A DNA stretch of 43,628 nucleotides from Streptomyces sp. ISL-87 (lineage in GTDB: Bacteria; Actinomycetota; Actinomycetes; Streptomycetales; Streptomycetaceae): positions 1 through 43,628 of the forward strand of contig NZ_JAGGOY010000044.1 of the NCBI RefSeq assembly GCF_018614095.1, written 5' to 3'. Within the stretch, counting starts at the first letter, position 1, and each line of letters starts with the position of its first letter. The notes under the pieces are model-generated. The model was not told where the DNA came from. It saw nothing but the letters and a program-made list of their open reading frames with translations, and did no database searches. Positions 17,424 through 25,200 of the stretch are shown in pieces. The translations under genes were made by a program, and so were the position numbers.

Positions 17424-18293
17424 ATGAACGACCTGTCAGACCGCGAGGAACAGCCGGAGCGACCAGTGGAGGTCGACGGCACCGCATACCTCTTCAAGGC
17501 GCTCGGAAAAATCATCAAGGTGCTACGAGAACGGGCGGGCCTTCAGCAGAAGGAACTTGCCGCCCTGGTGCATGTGGGCGAGGACCTGGTGTCCTCGATC
17601 GAACGGGGGGTGCGGACCCCCCAGCCGGACTTCCTGGAGAACGTCGACCGCGCGCTGGGGGCGGGCGGGGTGCTACTGGCGGCGGTGCCGGATGTGCGGG
17701 AGGCGCTGAAGCGGGCGCGGACTCGGCATCCGGATTGGTTCCGGGACTTCGCAAAGGCCGAAGCGGATGCCAACGCCCTGCACTACTTCGGCTACCAAGG
17801 CGTGCCTGGAATGCTCCAGACGGAGAACCACGCCCGGGCCATCTTCGTGAAACGCCGGCCGCTGCTGGACGAATCGACGATCGAGAAGCGCGTGGCTGAC
17901 CGATTGGCCCGCCAGCAGATCTTCGAGCGGTGGCCTTCACCCACCTTCAGCTTCGTCCTGGATCACAGCCTGTTGATGCGCCCGGTGGGCGGACCGAAGG
18001 TCCACGCGGAGCAATTGCGCCGCTTGCTGGAGATCGGCCGCCTGCGGACGGTGGAGCTCCAGGTGATGCCGTTCGGCCAGGGTGAACACCCTGCCATGGA
18101 GGGTTCATTCACTCTCCTCAACCCCAAGGGTCGTCAACAGGTCGCCTACACGGAGACTTACAACCACCCCAACCTCATCACCGACCCGGAACAGGTAAGG
18201 ATCTACGCGGAGCGCTATGGGATCATCCGGGCACAGGCGCTCACGCCACACGAGTCCCTGACCTTGATCGAGAAGACGCTGGGAGAGCGATGA
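17424..18293 (+). CDS. XRE-family helix-turn-helix regulator with DUF5753 domain
   Basis: 289 aa. Residues about 25-80 form a helix-turn-helix (LGKIIKVLRERAGLQQKELAALVHVGEDLVSSIERGVRTPQ). Residues about 105-280 are the DUF5753 (formerly Scr1-like) sensor domain with the usual YFGYQGVPGMLQTENHARAIF and MPFGQGEHPAMEGSFTLL stretches. These proteins pair with a small DUF397 protein; the pair acts in a toxin-antitoxin-like or developmental regulatory manner in Streptomyces (as in WhiJ/BldB-type systems). The stop overlaps the next start by ATGA, so the two are translationally coupled. Confidence 0.92.
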   Translation: MNDLSDREEQPERPVEVDGTAYLFKALGKIIKVLRERAGLQQKELAALVHVGEDLVSSIERGVRTPQPDFLENVDRALGAGGVLLAAVPDVREALKRARTRHPDWFRDFAKAEADANALHYFGYQGVPGMLQTENHARAIFVKRRPLLDESTIEKRVADRLARQQIFERWPSPTFSFVLDHSLLMRPVGGPKVHAEQLRRLLEIGRLRTVELQVMPFGQGEHPAMEGSFTLLNPKGRQQVAYTETYNHPNLITDPEQVRIYAERYGIIRAQALTPHESLTLIEKTLGER

Positions 18294-18532
18294 ACACCAC
18301 CGACCTGGCCTGGTTCAAGAGCAGTTACAGCGGCGGCGAGGGCGGCGAGTGCCTCGAAGTCGCCTTCGCCTGGCGGAAGTCGAGCTACAGCTCCGGCGAA
18401 GGCGGCAACTGCGTCGAGGTGGCCACCTGTGCCCACACCGTCCACATCCGGGACACGAAGCTCACGGCGAGCCCGGAACTGGCGGTAGCACCCACCACCT
18501 GGACCGCATTCCTGGACGGCGTGACCCTGTAG
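18290..18532 (+). CDS. DUF397 protein with an internal duplication
   Basis: 80 aa. DUF397 proteins normally carry one W-x-KSSYS-xGEGGxCVEVA unit. Here it occurs twice in tandem: WFKSSYSGGEGGECLEVA (residues 9-26) and WRKSSYSSGEGGNCVEVA (28-45). The rest of the domain follows (VHIRDTKL... TAFLDGV). The duplication is visible in DNA as repeated GCGGCGAGGGCGGC-like stretches. It is the partner of the XRE/DUF5753 regulator. Confidence 0.9.
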   Translation: MNTTDLAWFKSSYSGGEGGECLEVAFAWRKSSYSSGEGGNCVEVATCAHTVHIRDTKLTASPELAVAPTTWTAFLDGVTL

Positions 18533-18564
18533 CGGGGTTCCTGTACTCGGCGTCGGAGAGCGTC

Positions 18565-18712
18565 CGGGGGCTTCCCGCCAGTCCACTGTCCTTCCGGTTC
18601 GGGCCGGTCCCTCAAGGGCGCTCGCTGCGCTCGCGTCGCTTCGCGATGGCCTGCGGCCACCCTTGACCGACCGGCCCGAACCGGAATGCCAAAGACTGTC
18701 GGGAAGCCCCCG
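18565..18712. repeat. About 150-bp inverted-repeat element (MITE-like)
   Basis: Arms at 18565-18618 and 18660-18712. The inner 27 bp of each arm (18592-18618, 18660-18686) are complementary except for two bases; the outer parts, including CGGGGGCTTCCCG and its complement CGGGAAGCCCCCG, are complementary with a few mismatches. The centre has CGCTCGCTGCGCTCGCGTCGC, itself repetitive. No gene is inside. It could be a mobile repeat or a very long terminator for the DUF397 gene. Confidence 0.75.
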
Positions 18713-18809
18713 AAGGATGGCCGGGAGGTTGTGATTCAGGGACGGGCACACCAGGGATGCGCGGGCCGCTTCCCTGTGCGGCCACAGCCCGCCTCCCGGG
18801 ACCACCAAA

Positions 18810-18828
18810 CCCCGGCCGGGAGCCGGGG
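18810..18828. terminator. Hairpin downstream of the ECF41 gene
   Basis: CCCCGGC / GCCGGGG form a perfect 7-bp stem with a 5-nt loop, about 70 nt beyond the sigma factor stop. A weak terminator candidate. The rest of 18713-18899 shows no gene. Confidence 0.4.
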
Positions 18829-18899
18829 CGCGTCAGATCGCTACGCGCTCCGGCCGGCTTGGCGTCCGGCGCCCGTCTGGGGCTGGACATAGGCGGTGG

Positions 18900-19790
18900 C
18901 TATTCCGCCGCCAGGGTGAGCGGGGTCTCGGATTCGACGTGGGTCAGCTTTTCCGGGTTGCGGACGTAGTAGAGGCCGGTGATGTGGGCGTCCTCGACAC
19001 GGATGGCCATGACGCCGTCGATCTCGCCGTCCAGGTGTACGAGGAGTGCCGGGTTGCCGTTGACCACGGTGGGGGTGACGGTGAGGGTGCTTTCGATCTT
19101 GCCGGTGCCGCCGATGATGTAGCGGGCCACCTTGTCGGCGCCGGTGATCGGGCGCAGTGCGGCCTGCTTGACGCCTCCGCCGTCGCTCATGAGGACGACG
19201 TTGGGGGCGAGGACGTCGAGGAGGCCCTGGAGGTCTCCCGTGGTGAGCGCGCGCTGGAACGATTCCATTGCTGCTCGGGACTCGCTCGGGGAGACCACCT
19301 CGCGGGGGCGGCGGGCATCGACGTGCTGGCGGGCGCGGTGGGCGATCTGGCGGACGGCTGCGGGGGTCTTGTCGACGGCGGCCGCGATCTCGTCGTAGCT
19401 GACGTCGAAGGCCTCGCGGAGTACGAAGACGGCGCGCTCGGTCGGCGAGAGGGTTTCGAGGACGAGCATCATCGCCATCGACACGCTCTCGGCGAGCTCG
19501 ACGTTCTCGGCCACGTCTGGTGTGGTGAGCAGTGGCTCGGGTAGCCATGGGCCGACGTACGCCTCCTTGCGGCGCGTCATGGTGCGCAGCCGGTTGAGTG
19601 CCTGCCGGGTGGTGATCCGGACGAGGTAGGCGCGGTGGTCGCGCACCTCCTCCAGGTCGACCTTGACCCAGCGGAGCCAGGTTTCCTGGAGGACGTCTTC
19701 GGCGTCGGCCGCCGATCCGAGCATCTCGTACGCGACAGTGAAGAGCAGGTTGCGGTGGGCGACGAAGGCCTCGGTGGCGTGGTCGGTCAT
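18900..19790 (-). CDS. ECF sigma factor, group ECF41, with SnoaL-like C-terminal extension
   Basis: 296 aa, much longer than a minimal ECF sigma. Region sigma2 lies at about 8-75 and sigma4 at about 110-160. They are joined by a linker containing WLPEPL (82-87), a hallmark of ECF41. The C-terminal SnoaL/NTF2-like domain carries DGGG (203-206) and, near the end, NPEKL (278-282). In ECF41 the extension replaces an anti-sigma factor, controlling activity in cis. The start overlaps the oxidoreductase stop by 4 nt (ATGA), so the two form an operon. An ECF41-type promoter precedes the operon, suggesting autoregulation. Confidence 0.93.
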   Translation of the reverse strand: MTDHATEAFVAHRNLLFTVAYEMLGSAADAEDVLQETWLRWVKVDLEEVRDHRAYLVRITTRQALNRLRTMTRRKEAYVGPWLPEPLLTTPDVAENVELAESVSMAMMLVLETLSPTERAVFVLREAFDVSYDEIAAAVDKTPAAVRQIAHRARQHVDARRPREVVSPSESRAAMESFQRALTTGDLQGLLDVLAPNVVLMSDGGGVKQAALRPITGADKVARYIIGGTGKIESTLTVTPTVVNGNPALLVHLDGEIDGVMAIRVEDAHITGLYYVRNPEKLTHVESETPLTLAAE

Positions 19791-20959
19791 ATCGTGATCT
19801 TTTCAGGGGACTTGGCCAGCAGTTGCTGGCGGTTGGCGCCTCCTGAGACGCGGTGCAAGTTGTACGAACCGGGCTTGCGTCCCTCGTCGGCGAGTTGCTT
19901 GACGGTGCCCTTGCACACGAACTCCTTGATCTTCGCGCCGGGGCGGCCGTCGATGTGGAGCCAGAGGGCGACGTCGTTTCTGTGGGCGAACTGGAAGATG
20001 CCGGCGTTTCGGCCCAGGCTGATGCACTGGCCGGCGAACACCTGGTTGAGGGTAGAGGGCTGCTCACCCGCGATGCGGTTGAGTACGGTGTCGGCGGCCC
20101 GCGCGCCCAGCGGCATCGCGGCCTGGCAGCTCATCCGCAGGGGCAGGTCCGATGGTGCCGCCGAATCCCCGGCCGCGACGATGTGTACGTCGTCCACGCT
20201 GGTCAGGGTCTCGTCCGTGCGCAGGCGGCCCAGGGCGTCGGTGCTCAGCCCGCTGCGTGCTGCCAGGTCCGGGACGCCGAGTCCGGCGGTCCAGATGGTC
20301 ACGTCGCTTGGCAGCGTACGGCCGTCGTTGAGCTGTACGGCGTCGTGTGTCACGGCCGTCACCTTCGTTTCGAGCACGGTCACGCCGAGTTGGGACAGGC
20401 GCTTCGACACCGAGTGTCGACCCCTGGGGTGCAGGTAGGGGCCCAGTACTCCGCCGCAGACCAGGGTGACCCGGCGGCCGTTCTCCGCCAGCTCGGCGGC
20501 GGTCTCGATGCCGGTCGGGCCGGCTCCGACGATGGTCACTGCGGCCGTTGCGGGTGCGGCGTCGAGGACCGGGCGCAGCCGCTGGGCCTCTTCGAGGCCG
20601 GCGATCGGGTAGGCGAACTCGGCCGCTCCGGGTACGCGGGGGTCGGCGCTGCCACTGCCCACTGCGTAGATCAGGTAGTCGTAGCCGACCGTGCCGCCGG
20701 TGGCCAGGGTCACGGTGCGATCGGCCGCGTCGATGCGTGTCACGGTGTCGATGACCAGCCGGATGCCCTGGGCCAGGATCTGTCGGTAGTCGACGACCGC
20801 GTCGTGGGATCCGCCGACCAGTTGGTGCAGGCGGATCCGCTCGACGAAGGTGGGGCGCGGGTTGATCAGTGTCACTGTCACGCCGTCGCGCTGCGTCAGG
20901 CGGTTGGCGGCCATGACGCCCGCGTATCCGCCGCCGATAACGAGGACATTCTCAGTCAC
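19787..20959 (-). CDS. FAD-dependent NAD(P)H oxidoreductase (NDH-2-like)
   Basis: 390 aa, pyridine-nucleotide-disulfide oxidoreductase family. The N-terminal FAD site is VIGGGYAGVMAANRL (about 7-21), and the second dinucleotide site for NAD(P)H is VTIVGAGPTGIETAAEL. The ATG-like motif TIWTAGL and the FAD motif AAGDSA follow. It lacks an obvious C-terminal membrane helix, so respiratory NDH-2 function is not certain. It may instead be a soluble reductase of the type often found beside ECF41 sigma factors. GTG 20959 is preceded by GAAGGAG. First gene of the operon with the sigma factor. Confidence 0.88.
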   Translation of the reverse strand: MTENVLVIGGGYAGVMAANRLTQRDGVTVTLINPRPTFVERIRLHQLVGGSHDAVVDYRQILAQGIRLVIDTVTRIDAADRTVTLATGGTVGYDYLIYAVGSGSADPRVPGAAEFAYPIAGLEEAQRLRPVLDAAPATAAVTIVGAGPTGIETAAELAENGRRVTLVCGGVLGPYLHPRGRHSVSKRLSQLGVTVLETKVTAVTHDAVQLNDGRTLPSDVTIWTAGLGVPDLAARSGLSTDALGRLRTDETLTSVDDVHIVAAGDSAAPSDLPLRMSCQAAMPLGARAADTVLNRIAGEQPSTLNQVFAGQCISLGRNAGIFQFAHRNDVALWLHIDGRPGAKIKEFVCKGTVKQLADEGRKPGSYNLHRVSGGANRQQLLAKSPEKITI

Positions 20960-20992
20960 GGTGTCTCCTTCGTTTCAGGGGTTCGCCCTCGA

Positions 20993-21019
20993 GACACCGG
21001 GGGACCGATCGTTGTGACA
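20993..21019 (-). promoter_or_regulatory. ECF41-type promoter
   Basis: On the minus strand TGTCACA (21019-21013), 16 nt, then TGTC (20996-20993). The reported ECF41 promoter consensus is TGTCACA with CGTC at about this spacing, so the -35 is perfect and the -10 has one mismatch. It lies about 34-60 nt upstream of the oxidoreductase start. Confidence 0.72.
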
Positions 21020-21086
21020 GGAAGTGATGCAGATCACGTCAGAGCCGGGTCCCCGTCTGGACCCGGCTCCGTCTGCCTTGCGGCGG

Positions 21087-22319
21087 TCAGCCGCTTTTGG
21101 GTACGAGTGGTTTGTGGCTGGGGTACACGTGGCCGGGGCTCACGATGCTGGTTACTGCCTGGCCGAGGAGCGTGCTGGGCTCCTGGTTGTCGGTGAGGAC
21201 GTCGGTGTTGAGGAGGATGACCATGGTCGCCTGCGCCTGGGGCAGGTAGACGACGAGGACCTCGTAGCCGGGCAGTGAGCCGTTGTGGCCGATCCAGCCC
21301 TGGACGTTGAAGATTCCCAGTCCGTAGCCGGCACCCGGAATGTTCATCGGGGTGGTCTTCAGGCGTTCGGCCTGGGTCGCGGGCTTCAGCAGCGTGCCGG
21401 TGGCGAGGGTGTGGGCCCAGCTGCGCAGGTCCTGGAGGTCGGAGTTCATCGCTCCGGCAGCCCAGGCCCAGGAGGGGTTCCAGCCGGTCGCGTCCTCGAT
21501 CTTGCCTGAGGCGGTCTGGTTCGTGTAGCCGTGCCCGTGTGGATCCGGGAACTCCGCGCCCGTGGGGAAGAGCGTGTTGTGCAGACCGGCCGGCTCCAGC
21601 ACGTCCTGCTGGATGATTTCGTGGAGCGGCCGGCCGGTGATCTTCTCCAGCACGAGGCCGAGCAGGATCAGGTTGGTGTTGGAGTAGTCGAACTGTGCGC
21701 CCGGCTGGAACTGCACCGGGTGCTTGAAGGAGTAGTCGAGCAACTGCTGTGGTGTGAAGGGCTCTTCCGGATCGGCTTCGAACTTCTTGATGAAGTCCGG
21801 ATCCAGCGTGTAGTTGAAGAGTCCGCTGCGCATGCCTGCCAGTTCGCGCAGGGTGATGCGGTCTCCGTTCGGGACGCCGGTGATGTACTTGCCGATGGGG
21901 TCGTCCAGGGCGGCCTTGCCTTTGTCGACCTGCTGGAGGAGGGCGGTGACCGTGAACGTCTTGGTCTCACTGCCGAGGCGCATGTGGAGCCCGGTCGTCA
22001 TGGGGGCGCCGGTCGCCTTGTCCGCCACGCCGAAGGTCTTGACGTAACTTCCCTTGCCGGGGGCCCACAGCCCCACGGTCACACCCGGCACGTTCGCCTC
22101 GCGCATGACCTGGCGCACGGCCGCGTCCAGTTGCGCTGCGACGGCGGGGGTGAGCTGCCGGAACTCCGTGTCGGTGTCCGGGGAGGGTGCGGCGGCGGGA
22201 GTGGAGAGCGGCGCAGCGGTCGCCCCGTGCGCGGAGCCCGCGACCGCCGGGGCGATGAGCAGACCGGTGGCGGCAGCGGCCGCGCAGGCCCGGCGCAGCC
22301 GGATGTGGGTTGGCTTCAC
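21087..22319 (-). CDS. Secreted serine hydrolase, beta-lactamase/D-Ala-D-Ala carboxypeptidase family
   Basis: 410 aa, PF00144-type penicillin-binding fold. Residues 1-32 are a signal peptide. The three active-site motifs are intact: SETK (Ser117-Lys120), YSN (Tyr212-Asn214) and HNG (345-347). This order fits DD-carboxypeptidases such as Streptomyces R61, esterases, or class C-like enzymes; the sequence alone does not separate these. It probably acts outside the cell on peptidoglycan peptides or esters. It follows fadA6 by 130 nt on the same strand but is not an obvious member of the catabolic set. Confidence 0.9.
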   Translation of the reverse strand: MKPTHIRLRRACAAAAATGLLIAPAVAGSAHGATAAPLSTPAAAPSPDTDTEFRQLTPAVAAQLDAAVRQVMREANVPGVTVGLWAPGKGSYVKTFGVADKATGAPMTTGLHMRLGSETKTFTVTALLQQVDKGKAALDDPIGKYITGVPNGDRITLRELAGMRSGLFNYTLDPDFIKKFEADPEEPFTPQQLLDYSFKHPVQFQPGAQFDYSNTNLILLGLVLEKITGRPLHEIIQQDVLEPAGLHNTLFPTGAEFPDPHGHGYTNQTASGKIEDATGWNPSWAWAAGAMNSDLQDLRSWAHTLATGTLLKPATQAERLKTTPMNIPGAGYGLGIFNVQGWIGHNGSLPGYEVLVVYLPQAQATMVILLNTDVLTDNQEPSTLLGQAVTSIVSPGHVYPSHKPLVPKSG

Positions 22320-22449
22320 TGCATGGTCTCCTGTCGTCCGAGGACCCAGGCAACAACGTCAGCGTATGCCTGCGCCACACCGGTCGCGAGGCGAGCCGTC
22401 CGGTTGCAGAGCCTTGAAGTTCGCCGTCTCCGATGCCGCGTACAGCGGA

Positions 22450-23607
22450 CTACAGGCGTTCGATGATGGTCACGTTGGCCTGGCCGCCGCCCTCGCACAT
22501 GGTCTGGAGGCCGTAGCGGCCGCCGGTGCGTTCCAGCTCGTGCAGCAGCGTGGTCATCAGCTTCACGCCGGTCGCGCCCAGTGGATGGCCCAGGGCGATC
22601 GCGCCGCCGTTGACGTTCACGCGGTCGGGGTCGGCGCCGGTCTCCTTGAGCCAGGCCAGCACTACCGGGGCGAATGCCTCGTTGATCTCCACCAGGTCGA
22701 TGTCGGCCAGTGACAGGCCCGTCTTCTTCAGGGCGTACGCCGTCGCCGGGATCGGCGCCGACAGCATGCGGATGGGGTCCTCGCCCCGTACTGACAGGTG
22801 GTGGATGCGGGCCCTGGGGGTCAGGCCGTGGTCCTCGACAGCCTGTTCGGAGGCGATCAGCATCGCCGCCGCGCCGTCCGAGACCTGCGAGGAGACGGCC
22901 GCCGTGATGGTGCCGCCCTCCATCACCGGTTTCAGGGCTGCCATTTTCTCCAGGGAGGTGTCCCTCCGGGGGCCCTCGTCGACCGCCACGTGCCCGTACG
23001 CCACGATCTCCTTCTCGAAACGCGCCGTGTCGATCGCCCGCAGCGCCCTTTGGTGGGACCGGAGCGCGAACTCCTCCATGTCTAGGCGGGAGATGCCCCA
23101 CTTCTGCGCGATCAGCTGCGCCCCGTGGAACTGGTTCACCGGCGCGTCCCCGTACCGGGCCCGCCAGCCCGCGCTCCCCGCGTAGGGCCCCTCGGTGAGG
23201 CCCAGTGGCTCGGCGGCCTGACGGGAGGCGAAGGCGATGGGGATCATCGACATGTTCTGGGTTCCGCCCGCGACCACGAGGTCCTGCGTTCCCGACAGGA
23301 CGCCTTGCGCCGCGAAGTGCACCGCCTGCTGGGACGAACCGCACTGGCGGTCCACGGTCACACCGGGGACCTCCTCGGGCAGCCCCGCCGCCAGCCACGC
23401 CGTCCGCGCGATGTCGCCCGCCTGCGGACCGACCGTGTCCAGGCAGCCGAACACCACGTCCTCCACGGCGGCCGGGTCCACCCCGGTCCGGTCCATCAGA
23501 GCCCTCAGGACGTGGGCGCCCAGGTCGGCCGGGTGGACGGCCGACAGGCCTCCCCCCCGCCGCCCCACGGGGGTGCGTACCGCGTCGACTATGTAGGCCT
23601 CGGGCAT
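22450..23607 (-). CDS. fadA6: Thiolase FadA6 of HIP-CoA catabolism
   Basis: 385 aa thiolase. Nucleophile Cys89 (DRQCGSSQQA), the HEAF-region equivalent NEAFAPV, His341 (LGHPLGATG) and Cys371 (TMCEGGGQA) are all present, so it should be active. It cleaves a beta-ketoacyl-CoA intermediate after opening of the last steroid ring. AGGAG precedes ATG 23607 by 6 nt. It lies 18 nt after kstR2 and behind ipdF on the same strand, the same order as Rv3556c-Rv3557c-Rv3559c in M. tuberculosis, which supports the FadA6 assignment. Confidence 0.9.
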   Translation of the reverse strand: MPEAYIVDAVRTPVGRRGGGLSAVHPADLGAHVLRALMDRTGVDPAAVEDVVFGCLDTVGPQAGDIARTAWLAAGLPEEVPGVTVDRQCGSSQQAVHFAAQGVLSGTQDLVVAGGTQNMSMIPIAFASRQAAEPLGLTEGPYAGSAGWRARYGDAPVNQFHGAQLIAQKWGISRLDMEEFALRSHQRALRAIDTARFEKEIVAYGHVAVDEGPRRDTSLEKMAALKPVMEGGTITAAVSSQVSDGAAAMLIASEQAVEDHGLTPRARIHHLSVRGEDPIRMLSAPIPATAYALKKTGLSLADIDLVEINEAFAPVVLAWLKETGADPDRVNVNGGAIALGHPLGATGVKLMTTLLHELERTGGRYGLQTMCEGGGQANVTIIERL

Positions 23608-23625
23608 CGGGACTCCTCTGATCGG

Positions 23626-24240
23626 TTACGGGCGCAGGGCGATCCCGTCCAGCACCATGGACAGGTACTGGCGGGCGATCTCCTCGGGGCTGTGCTGTCC
23701 GCCCGGCCGGTACCAGGACGCCGCGACCCACACCGTGTCGCGTACGAATCGGTAGGTGAGGCGGATGTCCAGGTCGGCCCGGAAGACCTTGGCGGCGACC
23801 CCGCGCTCCAGCGTCCCCAGCCAGGCCTTCTCGAACTTCACCTGCGAGTCGGAGAGGTAGTGGAAGCGGGGCTGCGCGGAGAGGTGCCGGGACTCCTTCT
23901 GGTAGATCGCGACGGCGGCGCGGTGCCGGTCGATCTCCCGGAAGGACTCGGTGACGAGGGCCTCGATGGTCTCCCTGGGGCCGAGCCCGGCGGCGAGGAC
24001 GGTGTCGTACCCCTCCCACAGCTCGTTCAGGAAGGCCGAGAGGATCTCGTCGAGCATCGATTCCTTGGAATCGAAGTGGTAGTAGAGGCTGCCGGCGAGC
24101 ATTCCGGCGGCGTCGGCGATCTTGCGGACGGTGGTGGCGTTGTAGCCCTGAGCGGCGAAGACCTCGGCGGCGGTGTCGAGGAGTTCGCGGCGCCGCTCGG
24201 GTGAGGCCGTCACCTGGGTCTTCTTCTTGTTCGTTGGCAC
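23626..24240 (-). CDS. kstR2: TetR-family repressor KstR2
   Basis: 204 aa from GTG 24240. The N-terminal helix-turn-helix (about 14-60: RRRELLDTAAEVFAAQGYNATTVRKIADAAGMLAGSLYYHFDSKESML) is typical of TetR. The large C-terminal ligand domain follows. In mycobacteria KstR2 is released from DNA by HIP-CoA and controls the genes for ring C/D degradation. Its position between ipdF and fadA6 matches Rv3557c exactly. Candidate operators are at 9019-9032 and 25132-25145. The start codon lacks a strong ribosome binding site. Confidence 0.88.
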   Translation of the reverse strand: MPTNKKKTQVTASPERRRELLDTAAEVFAAQGYNATTVRKIADAAGMLAGSLYYHFDSKESMLDEILSAFLNELWEGYDTVLAAGLGPRETIEALVTESFREIDRHRAAVAIYQKESRHLSAQPRFHYLSDSQVKFEKAWLGTLERGVAAKVFRADLDIRLTYRFVRDTVWVAASWYRPGGQHSPEEIARQYLSMVLDGIALRP

Positions 24241-24269
24241 GTGACCATTCTCGACCGACAAGACACCCC

Positions 24270-25115
24270 CTACGGGTGCTGGCTGCTGACCGACACCGTC
24301 TCGCCCGTCATGTACGACGAGTAGCCGCTGGCCAGGAACACGATGACGTTGGCGACCTCCCAGGGCTCGGCGTACCGGCCGAAGGCCTCGCGGGCGGTGA
24401 GCTCGGCGAGCAGTTCCTCGCTGGTGACCTTCACCAGGTGCGGGTGCATGGCCAGGCTGGGGGCGACCGCGTTGATCCGTACGCCGAACGCGGCGGCCTC
24501 CAGGGCCGCGCAGCGGGTGAGTGCCATGACCCCGGCCTTGGCGGCGGCGTAGTGGGCCTGGCCGGTCTGGGCGCGCCAGCCGACGACGGAGGCGTTGTTG
24601 ACGATGACCCCGCCCGCGCCGGCCTCCTTCAGCGCGCGCATCGCGGCGCGGGTGCAGCGGAAGGTGCCGTTCAGGGTGACGTCGAGGACACGGGACCACT
24701 GCTCGTCGGTCATGTCGACGAGGCTCGCGGTGCCGCCGAGACCGGCGTTGTTGACGACGATGTCCAGGCCGCCGTGGGCCTGCCCGGCGAGCGCGAACAG
24801 AGCTCGGACCTGCTCCTCGTCGGTGACGTCGCAGGGCAGGGAGGTGACGCGGTCCGCCCCGAACTCTGCGGCGAGAGCGTCCTCGGTCTCCTTCAGGCGG
24901 CGGGTGTGTGCGTCGCTGATGAGGATGCGGGCGCCTTCCTCCAGGAAGCGGCGGGCGGTGGCCCCGCCGATGCCGGCGCCGGCGGCGGCGGTGATGACGG
25001 CGGTCCGGCCCTTCAGCAGCCCGTGCCCGGGCACGTAGGCCGGGGCGGTGGCAGGTGCGGGTGCGGGTGCGGGTGCGGGTGCGGGTGCGGTGCGGAACTC
25101 CTCGACGGCACTCAT
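24270..25115 (-). CDS. ipdF: IpdF, SDR dehydrogenase of HIP-CoA catabolism
   Basis: 281 aa. Remembered Rv3559c (IpdF) matches closely: VPGHGLLKGRTAVITAAAGAGIGGATARR, NNAGLGG (122-128), VIVNNASVVGWRAQ with Ser176, YAAAK (Tyr189, Lys193) and the unusual C-terminus SSYMTGETVSVSSQHP. It oxidises the 5-hydroxyl of the hydroxy-indane CoA intermediate. Residues 10-24 are an Ala-Pro repeat encoded by six GGTGCG hexamers (25054-25089), an expansion absent from the mycobacterial protein. Divergent from fadE30 across an operator. Confidence 0.92.
   Translation of the reverse strand: MSAVEEFRTAPAPAPAPAPAPATAPAYVPGHGLLKGRTAVITAAAGAGIGGATARRFLEEGARILISDAHTRRLKETEDALAAEFGADRVTSLPCDVTDEEQVRALFALAGQAHGGLDIVVNNAGLGGTASLVDMTDEQWSRVLDVTLNGTFRCTRAAMRALKEAGAGGVIVNNASVVGWRAQTGQAHYAAAKAGVMALTRCAALEAAAFGVRINAVAPSLAMHPHLVKVTSEELLAELTAREAFGRYAEPWEVANVIVFLASGYSSYMTGETVSVSSQHP
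25054..25089. repeat. Hexanucleotide microsatellite (GGTGCG)6
   Basis: Six perfect GGTGCG units inside the 5' end of ipdF, encoding (Ala-Pro)n. In-frame hexamer repeats can change copy number without shifting the frame. Confidence 0.95.
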
Positions 25116-25131
25116 GGCCGTACGCTAACCT

Positions 25132-25145
25132 ACCAAACACTTGTT
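25132..25145. promoter_or_regulatory. KstR2-like operator between ipdF and fadE30
   Basis: ACCAAACACTTGTT; on the minus strand AACAAGTGTTTGGT. It matches the KstR2 consensus AnCAAGnnCTTGnT at 9 of 10 fixed positions and differs from the 9019-9032 site by a single base (G for A). It lies 17 nt from the ipdF start and 56 nt from the fadE30 start. Confidence 0.8.
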
Positions 25146-25200
25146 AGGGAAGCGGGTGCGGATGCCCGCTGTCCCCCGCCCCCAAGGAGGCGAACGTCCG

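Noticed and set aside
16865..18532. A classical toxin-antitoxin module
   Set aside because: ATP-binding protein, XRE/DUF5753 and DUF397 is a common Streptomyces regulatory triad; no recognisable toxin is seen, although toxin-antitoxin-like behaviour is reported for some relatives.
18565..18712. Insertion sequence
   Set aside because: No transposase or open frame of suitable size within the inverted repeats; at most a non-autonomous element.
19787..20959. Respiratory type II NADH dehydrogenase (ndh) as a firm call
   Set aside because: The two dinucleotide sites fit, but no membrane-anchoring C-terminal helix is evident and the ECF41 context suggests another oxidoreductase role.
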